Assembly (NCBI RefSeq): GCF_006864455.1
Contig: NZ_QHLK01000006.1
Coordinates: 1-64,000 of the forward strand
Source of the DNA: Campylobacter sp. MIT 97-5078
Lineage (GTDB): Bacteria > Campylobacterota > Campylobacteria > Campylobacterales > Campylobacteraceae
Reading direction: 5' to 3'
DNA: 64,000 nucleotides
The notes under the pieces are model-generated. The model had not been told where the DNA came from. It was given only the letters and a program-made list of their open reading frames with translations, and did no database searches. Shown here one piece after another: positions 18,835 through 27,274 of this stretch. Position numbers and translations under genes: made by a program. Position 1 is the stretch's first letter. Every line of letters begins with the position of its first letter.

Positions 18835-21474
18835 TTATTTTAAATCACCCCAATTTTTCGCAATGCTAGCTGAGGTTTTTAAATTAACTTTTAATTTTAC
18901 TATATTTTGCATAATATTTTGAGCAAAATCGCTAAATTTTTTTATAAATTCATCTTTTACCTCAAAAATAAGCTCATCATGAATTTGCAAAATGAGCTTT
19001 TTTTCATCATCTAAGACTTTAGCGATCTCAAGCATGGCAAGCTTGATAATATCAGCTGCTGAGCCTTGAAGTATGGAATTTACGCTTTCTCTTTCAAACA
19101 TAGCTACTTGCATAGGTTTAGCATCGGTGAAATTAAAATACCGCTTCCTACCACTTAATGTGCTGATAAATCCAACTTTTTTTGCTTCGCTTTTTACCTT
19201 TTCAAAATAGCTTTTTATGCTTGTGAAATTCTCAAAATATCGTTCTATATAGCTTTTAGCGAGTTCAGCTTTAATGTTTAAATTTTGACTTAAGGTTTTA
19301 TAACCCATGCCATAAATCAGTCCAAAGTTAATACTTTTTGCGATACTTCTTGTTTCATAATTACTCTCGCCAAAGATCATAGTAGCTGTTTTTGCATGTA
19401 TATCTTCATCATTTTTAAAAGCTTCTAAAAGCTTTTGATCTTCGCTAAAATGAGCCAGCATTCTTAGCTCGATTTGCGAATAATCTATGCTTAAAAAGCT
19501 AAAACCTTCCTTAGCCACAAAGCAAGTTTTATAATCTTTTGCGTATTGTCCGTGTGCTGGTATGTTTTGTAAATTTGGCTCTTTTGAAGAAAGACGTCCT
19601 GTAGCGGTGCCGGTTTGTAAAAAACTTGAGTAAATTCTTGATTTTTCATCTTTTAAAGCAAGTTTTAAAAGTGGCTCACAATACGTCGAGTAAAGCTTGG
19701 CTAGTTCTCTATAAGCAAGGATTTTGCTGATGCAAGGGTGCTTATCGATAAGCTCATTAAGCACTTTTTCATCGGTTGAATACCCTGTTTTGCCCTTTTT
19801 GCCACTTGGTAATTTGAGCTTTTCAAAGAGTATATCACCAACTTGTTTTGGCGAGTTAAGGTTAAATCTATCCTCGCAAAGCGTGTAAATTTCTTCGCTC
19901 AACACTTTAATGTCTTTTTCAAAACGACTCATCAATACTTCAAGGCTTTGCGTATCAAGTTTGATACCATTTTCTTCCATCATCATAATGACTTTGATAA
20001 ACTCAAATTCGCTCTTAAAAGCTAAATCTAAAAGTTTTGGTTCTAAATTCTGCAAAAAATATAAATAAAATCTTAGTGTAACATATGCGTCTTCAGCAGC
20101 ATACAAACACGCCTTTTCAAGTTCTACACTTGCAAAGCTTTCGCCTTTTTTAACAAGACTTTCAAACTGCAAGGTTTCATAATCAAATAGCCTTTGGGCT
20201 AAATCGTCCATATTCACTCTTAAGCTTGGATTAAAAAGCCATGCTAAGATCATAGTATCAGCATATTTTGCTGGGGGTAAGAGATTAAAGTTTTGCTTGA
20301 TAATCTTAAAGTCAAATTTAAGATTATGCCCTACCACAAAATGTGTGAAAATCTTTTCTATAGCCTTTTTTGCACTTAAGAGCGAAATTTGAGCTGGCAC
20401 ACCAAGATAAGAATGGGCTAAAGGTATATAAAATGCCACTTGCTCGTTCATGCAAAAACTAAAGCCTACGATCTTTGCACTTTTTGTGTCAAGTCCTGTT
20501 GTTTCGGTATCAAAAGCAATAATACTTTCTTCATCAAGGCTTTGTAAAATTTCAAACAATTCATTTTCATCAAGGATCAAACGAGCTTTAAAGCCTAAAT
20601 TTTTGTCTTTATTTTCTGGACTTTGGCGAAGTTTTTTTAGCAAAACATTAAGCTCATATTCTTCAAGTATATCAAAAACTTTTAAGAGTGGCTCATCATC
20701 TGGATACAAAGCATTTTCAAGCAAATTTCCAACTTCTAAATTTTCATACAAAGATGCAAGTTTTTTGCTCAAAAAGGCATTTTCTTTGCCTTCTAAAAGC
20801 AGTTTTTTGCTCCTTTCGTTGCGAATGAGCATGAGATTTTCATAAATTCCTTCTAAAGAGTTAAACTCATTAAGTAATGTTTTTGCACCCTTTGTGCCTA
20901 TGCCTTTAACACCGGGTATATTATCTGAAGTGTCTCCACAAAGGGCAAGAAAATCTTTGATTTGAGAAGGTTTGACGCCGTATTTTTCAACGCAAGCGGC
21001 TTCACCATAATCATTTTTTGAAATAGGGCTATAAATGCTAACTTTATCATCTTTGATAAGTTGATATAAGTCTTTATCCTGTGTGATGATACGTATAAAA
21101 ATATCTTTATTTTCGCATTCTTTTACCATAGAAGCGATGATGTCATCAGCCTCATACCCTTCACGAGAAACACTTAAAAAGCCCATTTTTTCAATCATTT
21201 CAATGCAAATTGGGATTTGTTCTAAAAGTTCAGTTGGGGGCGGGGTGCGGTTGATCTTGTAGTTTGGATCGATTTGAGAACGAAAAGTTTTACCCTTGCT
21301 ATCAAGTGCAAAGATGATATAATCACTTTTGTGTTCGTTTTTTAAGCTATAAATAAAATTTGCAAAACCAGCGACCATACCACTTGGTTTGCCCTTAGAA
21401 TTTCTAAAACCCTTTAGAGCATAAAATAATCTAAAAAAAAAGCCAAAAGTGTCAATAATTGTTAAAGTTTTCAT
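18835..21474 (-). CDS. polA: DNA polymerase I
   Basis: 879 residues with all three domains: N-terminal 5'-3' exonuclease (YEADDIIAS, GDTSDNIPGVKGIG), a 3'-5' proofreading domain that keeps FDTETTGL and HNLKFDFKI, and the C-terminal polymerase domain (DYSQIELRMLAHFS, RSIAKSINFGLIYGMG, QIHDELIFEV). PolA removes primers and fills repair gaps. AGTAAAAT precedes the ATG. It follows the C. jejuni order flhB-motB-motA-polA. Confidence 0.96.
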   Translation of the reverse strand: MKTLTIIDTFGFFFRLFYALKGFRNSKGKPSGMVAGFANFIYSLKNEHKSDYIIFALDSKGKTFRSQIDPNYKINRTPPPTELLEQIPICIEMIEKMGFLSVSREGYEADDIIASMVKECENKDIFIRIITQDKDLYQLIKDDKVSIYSPISKNDYGEAACVEKYGVKPSQIKDFLALCGDTSDNIPGVKGIGTKGAKTLLNEFNSLEGIYENLMLIRNERSKKLLLEGKENAFLSKKLASLYENLEVGNLLENALYPDDEPLLKVFDILEEYELNVLLKKLRQSPENKDKNLGFKARLILDENELFEILQSLDEESIIAFDTETTGLDTKSAKIVGFSFCMNEQVAFYIPLAHSYLGVPAQISLLSAKKAIEKIFTHFVVGHNLKFDFKIIKQNFNLLPPAKYADTMILAWLFNPSLRVNMDDLAQRLFDYETLQFESLVKKGESFASVELEKACLYAAEDAYVTLRFYLYFLQNLEPKLLDLAFKSEFEFIKVIMMMEENGIKLDTQSLEVLMSRFEKDIKVLSEEIYTLCEDRFNLNSPKQVGDILFEKLKLPSGKKGKTGYSTDEKVLNELIDKHPCISKILAYRELAKLYSTYCEPLLKLALKDEKSRIYSSFLQTGTATGRLSSKEPNLQNIPAHGQYAKDYKTCFVAKEGFSFLSIDYSQIELRMLAHFSEDQKLLEAFKNDEDIHAKTATMIFGESNYETRSIAKSINFGLIYGMGYKTLSQNLNIKAELAKSYIERYFENFTSIKSYFEKVKSEAKKVGFISTLSGRKRYFNFTDAKPMQVAMFERESVNSILQGSAADIIKLAMLEIAKVLDDEKKLILQIHDELIFEVKDEFIKKFSDFAQNIMQNIVKLKVNLKTSASIAKNWGDLK

Positions 21475-21537
21475 GATTTTACTCTTTTTGCTGAAGTCTT
21501 GGGGTATTATAGCAAAAAGAGCTAAGATAAAGCAAAT

Positions 21538-22383
21538 TTAAGCTTTTAAATCTTTATTTTCCCAAAGCATAACAGGCATATCTGGAGCTTTTGGCATTCT
21601 ATGTAAAGTATAAAGAATTTGCATATTAAGATTAAAAGGCTCTTTCCTTAAATCAAGGCATCTATAACCCCCAAGACTTATATCGCCATTTACATTTTCA
21701 GCTATATCATTAGTAATAAGAGCAAATTTATATTTATGTAAATTGGCTATAAATTCTTTGATTTTAGCATTTGGTAAGTGCTGCAAAACATCCTTGCAGA
21801 TGATAAGATCAGCGCTTGGCAAGGTAGAAAAATCTCCATCATAAAGAAAAAATTGAATATTTTCTTTATGATAATTTTTGCTATTGTTTTCCACTACAAA
21901 ACTTGCCACATCAAAACCTTTATAATCAATGCCATTAAAGTTTATATTTTTAGAAAATTGCCAATCCCCACACCCACAATCAACTATGCTTTTAATATAA
22001 TATTTTTTGAAAAAATCCTGCAAAAATTCAACATATCCTGCACAAAATTGCTCATTTGAGCCAGGTCCTGAGCCTTGTCCCCAATAGTTATTTTTGTAAA
22101 TGCTATTAAAGACAGAATTTGAGTTTGAATTTTCCTGTAAAAGTATTTTTATGAAAGTAAGTTCGTTGCGTATGCTGTAAATAATGTTTGTATTGCACTC
22201 TAAATTAATAAGTCGCTCATCTTGTTTGGTAAATTCTTGCTTTATATCGCATTGCAAATTTATAAATTGCTTATTTCCCTCAATAAGCCTTTGCTCTATA
22301 TCCTCGAGCTTGTATTGCAATTTATCAATATATAAGTCCCACACCCTAAGCCTTTTTCTTAGTTTTTTAAAGATTTTTAGCAT
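21538..22383 (-). CDS. SAM-dependent methyltransferase (class I)
   Basis: 281 residues. An N-terminal basic, coiled-coil-like stretch (about 1-85) is followed by a Rossmann methyltransferase domain with motif I VDCGCGDW (134-141), a motif-II-like DYKGFDVAS and motif IV/post-IV CKDVLQHLPN. The substrate is unknown. The coiled coil plus this methyltransferase type resembles proteins found in surface-glycan loci, but no glycan genes are adjacent. It has its own AAGGA site and stands between polA and a decayed ynfA, so it may be an acquired gene. Confidence 0.75.
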   Translation of the reverse strand: MLKIFKKLRKRLRVWDLYIDKLQYKLEDIEQRLIEGNKQFINLQCDIKQEFTKQDERLINLECNTNIIYSIRNELTFIKILLQENSNSNSVFNSIYKNNYWGQGSGPGSNEQFCAGYVEFLQDFFKKYYIKSIVDCGCGDWQFSKNINFNGIDYKGFDVASFVVENNSKNYHKENIQFFLYDGDFSTLPSADLIICKDVLQHLPNAKIKEFIANLHKYKFALITNDIAENVNGDISLGGYRCLDLRKEPFNLNMQILYTLHRMPKAPDMPVMLWENKDLKA

Positions 22384-22476
22384 AAAATGTTCCTTTTTGA
22401 GTTAATTTTTTGAAATTATATTAATTTTCCATAAAATTTTTATTTAACCCCATAAGTTTTGTTTGTAAAAAACTCT

Positions 22477-22655
22477 TTATCTTGGTGCAAAAGCTATAAG
22501 TGCTACTCCAAGCAAGGCTAAAGCTGAACCCAAAATATCAAAAAATCAGGCTTAAATTTATCAAATACCATAGCCCAAAGCCACACCAAATATGCACCAC
22601 CCACTTCAAATAAGCATGCTAAAAAGAAAAAGCCTATGCTTTGAAAAATATTCAA
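22477..22655 (-). pseudogene. Decayed YnfA (UPF0060) small membrane protein gene
   Basis: Reading from a TTG at 22655 gives NIFQSIGFFFLACLFEVGG, then AYLVWLW, the standard YnfA N-terminus. It then jumps straight to AMVFDKFKPDF, which belongs near the YnfA C-terminus. About 50 residues are missing, apparently by deletion between similar TGG-rich stretches. A second lesion follows: one T is lost from a T run (about 22546-22551), so the frame ends early. Restoring it gives DILGSALALLGVALIAFAPR and a stop at 22477, the normal YnfA end. Intact YnfA is a four-helix membrane protein of about 110 residues. Confidence 0.75.
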
Positions 22656-22658
22656 ATT

Positions 22659-23096
22659 TTACCCCTTAAAATATAATGCAAAAACAATTAAAACCCCATA
22701 CCTAAAAGCTTTGCCAAGTGCGATAAAAAATATGGTTTTGAGTATATTATAACGAGCAAGTCCAAGAGCGAGGGCAAAAAGATCGCCTATTAAAGGCAAA
22801 AAGGTAAAAAAGGCAAAAGCATAGCCAAAGCACTTGAAATTTAAATTCATCTTTTCAAGCCTTAAAAGACTTTTGCGAAAGTATTTTTCAAGTATAAAAC
22901 TTTTGCCTAAAAAGCCTAGTAAATAGGTGCTTAAAGCCCCAAGTGTGTTACCAAGTGTGGCGATGAAAAATACCCAAAAAGGTGAAAAGCCTTGAAATAA
23001 AAAGCCCATCACAAAGGCTTCAGAAGCTAAAGGGTAAAGACTTGCTGAGATAAAACTGATCGCAAAAAGCCCAAGATAAGAAAAGCTTTCAAGCAT
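22659..23096 (-). CDS. YqaA-family (DedA/VTT-type) membrane protein
   Basis: 145 residues, strongly hydrophobic, with four to five membrane segments. The stretches SASLYPLASEAFVMGFL, ATLGNTLGALSTYLLG and FLPLIGDLFALALGLAR match the YqaA branch of SNARE-associated/DedA-like proteins. Related DedA proteins move lipid carriers across membranes; the role of YqaA is not established. Its stop is 3 bases from the start of the decayed ynfA, which was probably in the same operon. Confidence 0.8.
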   Translation of the reverse strand: MLESFSYLGLFAISFISASLYPLASEAFVMGFLFQGFSPFWVFFIATLGNTLGALSTYLLGFLGKSFILEKYFRKSLLRLEKMNLNFKCFGYAFAFFTFLPLIGDLFALALGLARYNILKTIFFIALGKAFRYGVLIVFALYFKG

Positions 23097-23147
23097 GATT
23101 GTAGCTTTTTTTAAATTTGCTTAATGATAAGCTCAAGTAAAGCAAAA

Positions 23148-24287
23148 TCAACGCTTGATAAAGGCTTTTACGCCAGCCTCAAAGAGTTTTAAGCCTTTTT
23201 TAAGCGTAGTCTCAGGACAGGCTATATTTATCCTTAAAAAAAACTTGCCATTGCCTCCAAAATCCTTGCCATTAGAAACTTGTAGCTTAAAATTTGACTT
23301 TAAAAACTCATAGAGCTTGCTTGTATCTTTGCAAAATGTTGAACAATCTACCCAGATCAGATATAAAGCCTCCCCACGCACGACTTTGCAAGGTGTTTTT
23401 GCTTCGATAAATTCAGTTGCAAATCTTTTGTTTTGCTTAATATAAGCATTCATTTGTTCTAGCCAAGCTTGTCCTTTGCTAAGAGCCGCGTTGTTTGCGA
23501 CGATGAAAAAAGGATTTGGCATACTTAAGCCAGATTTTATAAGCTCTTTTTGAAGCTTTAAACGCACACTTTTGTCATTAATCACACTATAAGAGCCAGC
23601 TAAGGCCGCAAGATTAAAAGCCTTTGTGCTTGAAAGCATGATGATGGCATTTTCATCGATTTTTGCCATGCTTGTATAAGCAAAGCCTTTTTCGACTATA
23701 TCACAATGAATTTCATCGCTGATAAGTATGGTGTTATGAGCCCTACAAAGCTTGCTGATAAGCCTTAGTTCTTCTTCGCTAAAAATTTTACCTATAGGAT
23801 TGTGCGGATTGCAAACTATCATGATTTTTGGCTTATCTTTAACAAGTTTTTGCTCTAAATCCTTAAAATCGATACTATAAAGTCTATTTTTATAAAGCAT
23901 TTTATTTTCTAAAACTACTCTTTCATTTTGCTTGATAACATGAAAAAAAGCATGATAAACAGGGCTTTGAAGTAAAATCCTATCGCCTTTATCGCTTAAA
24001 ATTCTTAGCAAAGCACCTAAAGTTGGCACTATGCCATTGCTAAAGACAAGACTTTCGCGTTTGATTTTTGCGTTATGCTTTTTATCCCACCATGCTATGA
24101 TATGCTTAAAAAAAATTTCATCTAAGCAAGTATAGCCAAATATGCCATGATCTAGCCTTTTTTGCATAGCCTCTTGTATGCAAGGAGCAACTTTGAAGTC
24201 CATATCTGCCACCCACATAGGCAAATTATTATTACCATACTTAAGTGAATTGGTGTTTTTTCTGTTGATGAGTTCATCAAAGTTCAT
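23148..24287 (-). CDS. PatB/MalY-type pyridoxal-phosphate C-S lyase (cystathionine beta-lyase-like)
   Basis: 379 residues of fold-type I aminotransferase. The PLP lysine is Lys222 in SSTKAFNLA; VCNPHNPIGK and ISDEIHCDI give the cofactor Asn and Asp. The N-terminus (NSLKYG, MWVADMDF) is typical of the PatB/MalY subfamily, which cleaves cystathionine or cysteine to give pyruvate, ammonia and a thiol. The in vivo substrate cannot be told from sequence. It is divergent from the ankyrin-repeat gene. Confidence 0.85.
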   Translation of the reverse strand: MNFDELINRKNTNSLKYGNNNLPMWVADMDFKVAPCIQEAMQKRLDHGIFGYTCLDEIFFKHIIAWWDKKHNAKIKRESLVFSNGIVPTLGALLRILSDKGDRILLQSPVYHAFFHVIKQNERVVLENKMLYKNRLYSIDFKDLEQKLVKDKPKIMIVCNPHNPIGKIFSEEELRLISKLCRAHNTILISDEIHCDIVEKGFAYTSMAKIDENAIIMLSSTKAFNLAALAGSYSVINDKSVRLKLQKELIKSGLSMPNPFFIVANNAALSKGQAWLEQMNAYIKQNKRFATEFIEAKTPCKVVRGEALYLIWVDCSTFCKDTSKLYEFLKSNFKLQVSNGKDFGGNGKFFLRINIACPETTLKKGLKLFEAGVKAFIKR

Positions 24288-24425
24288 TTTGTTTGCCTTT
24301 TTATGTTGTTTGAAAGTATTTTGTTGCTTTAATTTTTACCTTAAAGACTAAGATTATAACAAATTTAAAGCTGAAATTTAAATTTTTTGACAAATTTAGG
24401 TTAAAATTTCTTGCAAAGGACTATC

Positions 24426-25883
24426 ATGATGACTTATTTTTACCTTGCAAATTCAGTTTTAATGATCACTTTGATTTTGGTGGCTATTATAGAGCTTTTA
24501 AGATCAAAAGCTGGTAGTATAGCTTTATATAAAAAGCTTTGTTTAGCATTTGTTTTATTTGTATTTGTAGATATATGCTTAAGCCTATATCAAGCTAAAT
24601 TTTTAAGCTTGGTTTTAGATATTATTTGTTTGGCTTTTGTTATTTGGCTTTTAAGGGCTTTAAACTCACCTTTTTATAAGGCTTTAAGTTATTTACAGCA
24701 AAAAGATTATCTTGCCTTTTATCTTATTTTACTTGGCTTTGATAAATGGTATGAAGCAAGGGATTTTAGGGGATTTGCTTTGCTTCATTATGCGCTTATG
24801 TATAAGCTAGAAGCAAATGTGTTTAAAGCTATCTTAGGACAAGAGCTTAAATTTAACGCTTATGATGAAGATTCTTTTGCTGATATTTTGAGAAAAACTC
24901 AAAAAGAGCAGGCTTTAAAGCCTTGTTTGAGTGCTGAACTTTTACATCATGCTTTAAATGTGAAGTGCGGAAAGAAAGCGAAATTTAGGGCTTTTAGTGG
25001 GACAAAAACTTTAAACTTAAGCCTTGATAAAGTGGGGCTTTTAAGTTTTAGTGCTTTGTGCGGGGATTTGTTTATGCTTGATTTTTTACACAAGCAGGGT
25101 TTAAAAGATGAAAGTGTGCAGATAAAGGGCTTTAAACTGCCTTTGCATGCGGGGCATTTTGCTCTTTTGAATGCTGAGTTTATAGCCTTTGAGTGGCTGA
25201 ACGAACATTTTGATAAGATTGATTTTCAAATTTTAAGTGATGATGAGCGTTTTGATAGGCTTTCTTTGGCTGTTTTAGATGATGATATAACAAGGCTTGA
25301 AAAATATCAAGATCAAAGCATAAAAGATATGTGCAAACATCCAATTTTCCTTGCTGCGAGTTTTGGTAAGCTTAAAAGTCTTGAGTTTTTACTTCAAACA
25401 AAACCTTATTTAAAGGAGCTTAGAGATGAAGAGGATTTAAGCTTGCTTGATAGGACGATGAAATTTCAAAGCCTTGCAAGCTTTAAATATCTTATTGAAA
25501 AGTCTGGCTTTAGTTTTGCTGGCAAGCTTTTTTTAGCTGTGAGCGAGGCAAGCGAGGCAATACTTGAATATATGCTTAAAAATGGCTATAAAATAAAGGC
25601 TGAGGAAGTGTGCTTGTGTTATTATCTATGGTTTGATAGCACTGATGATACGATATTTAAAAGGCTTTGTAAAATCGGCACTGATTTTATCGATCAAGAA
25701 GGCGATACGCCCTTGCTTGTAGCTGTTAAGGCAAATTTAACACAAAAGGCAAGCAAGCTCATTAAGGCTGGAGCAAACATAGATATCAAAGACGCACAGG
25801 GTAAAACTGCTCTTGATTATGCTAGAACAAACGATAATACCGAGCTTATAGCCTTACTTGATCGAAGTTTTGAGGAGGTTTAA
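24426..25883 (+). CDS. Membrane-anchored ankyrin-repeat protein
   Basis: About 485 residues. Two N-terminal hydrophobic segments (YFYLANSVLMITLILVAII and an internal pair near residues 45-75) are followed by a long soluble region. The clearest ankyrin repeats are at the C-terminus (EGDTPLLVAVKANLTQKASKLIKAG, then NIDIKDAQGKTALDYAR); weaker units such as HFALLNAEFIAFEWL lie earlier. The start at 24426 has AAAGGA five bases upstream. The function is unknown; ankyrin repeats mediate protein contacts. It is divergent from the PatB-type gene and not in an operon. Confidence 0.75.
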   Translation: MMTYFYLANSVLMITLILVAIIELLRSKAGSIALYKKLCLAFVLFVFVDICLSLYQAKFLSLVLDIICLAFVIWLLRALNSPFYKALSYLQQKDYLAFYLILLGFDKWYEARDFRGFALLHYALMYKLEANVFKAILGQELKFNAYDEDSFADILRKTQKEQALKPCLSAELLHHALNVKCGKKAKFRAFSGTKTLNLSLDKVGLLSFSALCGDLFMLDFLHKQGLKDESVQIKGFKLPLHAGHFALLNAEFIAFEWLNEHFDKIDFQILSDDERFDRLSLAVLDDDITRLEKYQDQSIKDMCKHPIFLAASFGKLKSLEFLLQTKPYLKELRDEEDLSLLDRTMKFQSLASFKYLIEKSGFSFAGKLFLAVSEASEAILEYMLKNGYKIKAEEVCLCYYLWFDSTDDTIFKRLCKIGTDFIDQEGDTPLLVAVKANLTQKASKLIKAGANIDIKDAQGKTALDYARTNDNTELIALLDRSFEEV

Positions 25884-25925
25884 AAGTGGTTTTATTCCGC
25901 AAAATACAGATTATGCAAAGCGAAG

Positions 25926-26262
25926 TTAGTCTTTGTGATTTACTTTGTTTTTATTTTTTATAAAGGTTTGGATCTTTGCTTTTGCAATATAATCATCGTT
26001 TGATTTTGATATATCAGTATTTTTGGTGGCATAAAGTGCTTTCGTGTTTTGACTGAACTCATCTTGAAAAGAAAATAAAGCTGGATTTTGAGTATTGAGT
26101 TTATTTTGAATTTATGCAAAAGTGTTTCTTTGAAAGCTAAGAATGGTAGCTGAAAACCACACAGAAAAACTTTACTTTACCTTATTTATCAAGTTCATCT
26201 ATAAGCTTCATTTAATGCCTTGTTAAGCTCTGTGTAAGGGCGTATTGATTTGAAATTTGCAT
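25926..26262 (-). pseudogene. Decayed Campylobacter-type hypothetical gene
   Basis: The 450-base gap between the ankyrin gene and the PIN-like gene holds broken coding sequence on the minus strand. It opens with ATG at 26262 (MQISNQYALTQ), shifts frame to ELNKALNEAYR, hits stops, and ends in an open stretch reading NTQNPALFSFQDEF, then ALYATKNTDISKSNDDYIAKAKIQTF, up to TAA at 25926. At least two frame changes and internal stops are needed to join the parts. I do not recognise the parent family by name. Confidence 0.5.
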
Positions 26263-26333
26263 CGTGTATTTTTATTAAGCTTTTTTGGACTTCATTTTAA
26301 CATAAGCAAATTTAATTTCAAATTTAAATAAAA

Positions 26334-27263
26334 CTATTTTTTAAAGAGTTTAAGCGGATTAAAAAGCTGTTTAAAAAGCTTTTCTTTGAGATTATTTTCT
26401 TGCGTTTGTGGGTGTGTAGTTTTTAAAGACAGGGTTTTATCCTCGTTTGAATTTAAAGCTTGAATGTTTTTTAAACTTTTTTTGTGTTTGTTTTGAGTGT
26501 GTATTTGTTTTTTTTGAGTGAAATTTTGGGTGTTTGCTTCTTGTTCTTTTTTTAAATTTTCTTCTTGAGCTTCATTAAAACTTCTATCTTCTTGTGAAAC
26601 TTTGTTATCATGACTTAGTAGCTTTATATTTGGTATAAGCTCAAGCACCTGTTCATCATTTTTTGAAGAGCTTTGAAGCCCTTTTGAAGAATTTGGCTTT
26701 TCAAGCAAAAGCTTGGTTTTTTTCAGTGTGAAAAATTCCTCATTCTTTTCTTGCTTGAGATACTTATAAATCAATGTTCCGTGAATTTTAAAATGCTTTT
26801 GTAAAAGGCGGTGAAACTCGCCTAAATCCACACTTTCTTCTCTTAAATTCTTAATAAGTCTTTCATTTTTCTCAAAAAGCTCTATATGATAGGCTGATTC
26901 TTGTATTTTTTTGATCTTATCATTACTTGGTGAAAGTATTTTTACGCGTTTTTTGTAAAGCTCTTTTGTAAAATCAAGCCTTGAAAAAATCTTATCATTG
27001 CTTACTATAAAACATTTTTTAATTTTCTTTTTAGCCAGTAAAAAGCCAAGTAAGCTTAAAATAATCTTATCTGCATAATCCTTACTACACTCATTAAAAT
27101 CATAAATTTTAAGCTTTTTATTTTGCAAGAAACGTAAGGTAAAAAGAGAAAATTTCAAGGTTGAATTGCCGATGATATAAAAATAATCTTTTTTCTTAAA
27201 GCTTTTTTGTTTGATAAAGCTATCAAAATTTATATTTTCAGCATCGATTAAATAAGCTCTCAT
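26334..27263 (-). CDS. PIN/NYN-like nuclease-fold protein with charged tail
   Basis: 309 residues. The first ~130 look like a PIN/NYN-type domain: AYLIDAENI with an early acidic pair, KDYADKIILSLLGF with a mid acidic residue, and CFIVSNDKIFSRL with a third acidic site after a beta strand. NYN/PIN proteins are metal-dependent RNases, and the acidic residues sit where metal ligands would be. Residues ~140-185 (HRLLQKHFKIHGTLIYKYL) may form a second small domain, followed by a low-complexity Lys/Gln/Asn-rich tail. The gene ends 11 bases upstream of the uvrA stop. Activity is inferred only. Confidence 0.55.
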   Translation of the reverse strand: MRAYLIDAENINFDSFIKQKSFKKKDYFYIIGNSTLKFSLFTLRFLQNKKLKIYDFNECSKDYADKIILSLLGFLLAKKKIKKCFIVSNDKIFSRLDFTKELYKKRVKILSPSNDKIKKIQESAYHIELFEKNERLIKNLREESVDLGEFHRLLQKHFKIHGTLIYKYLKQEKNEEFFTLKKTKLLLEKPNSSKGLQSSSKNDEQVLELIPNIKLLSHDNKVSQEDRSFNEAQEENLKKEQEANTQNFTQKKQIHTQNKHKKSLKNIQALNSNEDKTLSLKTTHPQTQENNLKEKLFKQLFNPLKLFKK

Positions 27264-27274
27264 TTACCTGCCTT

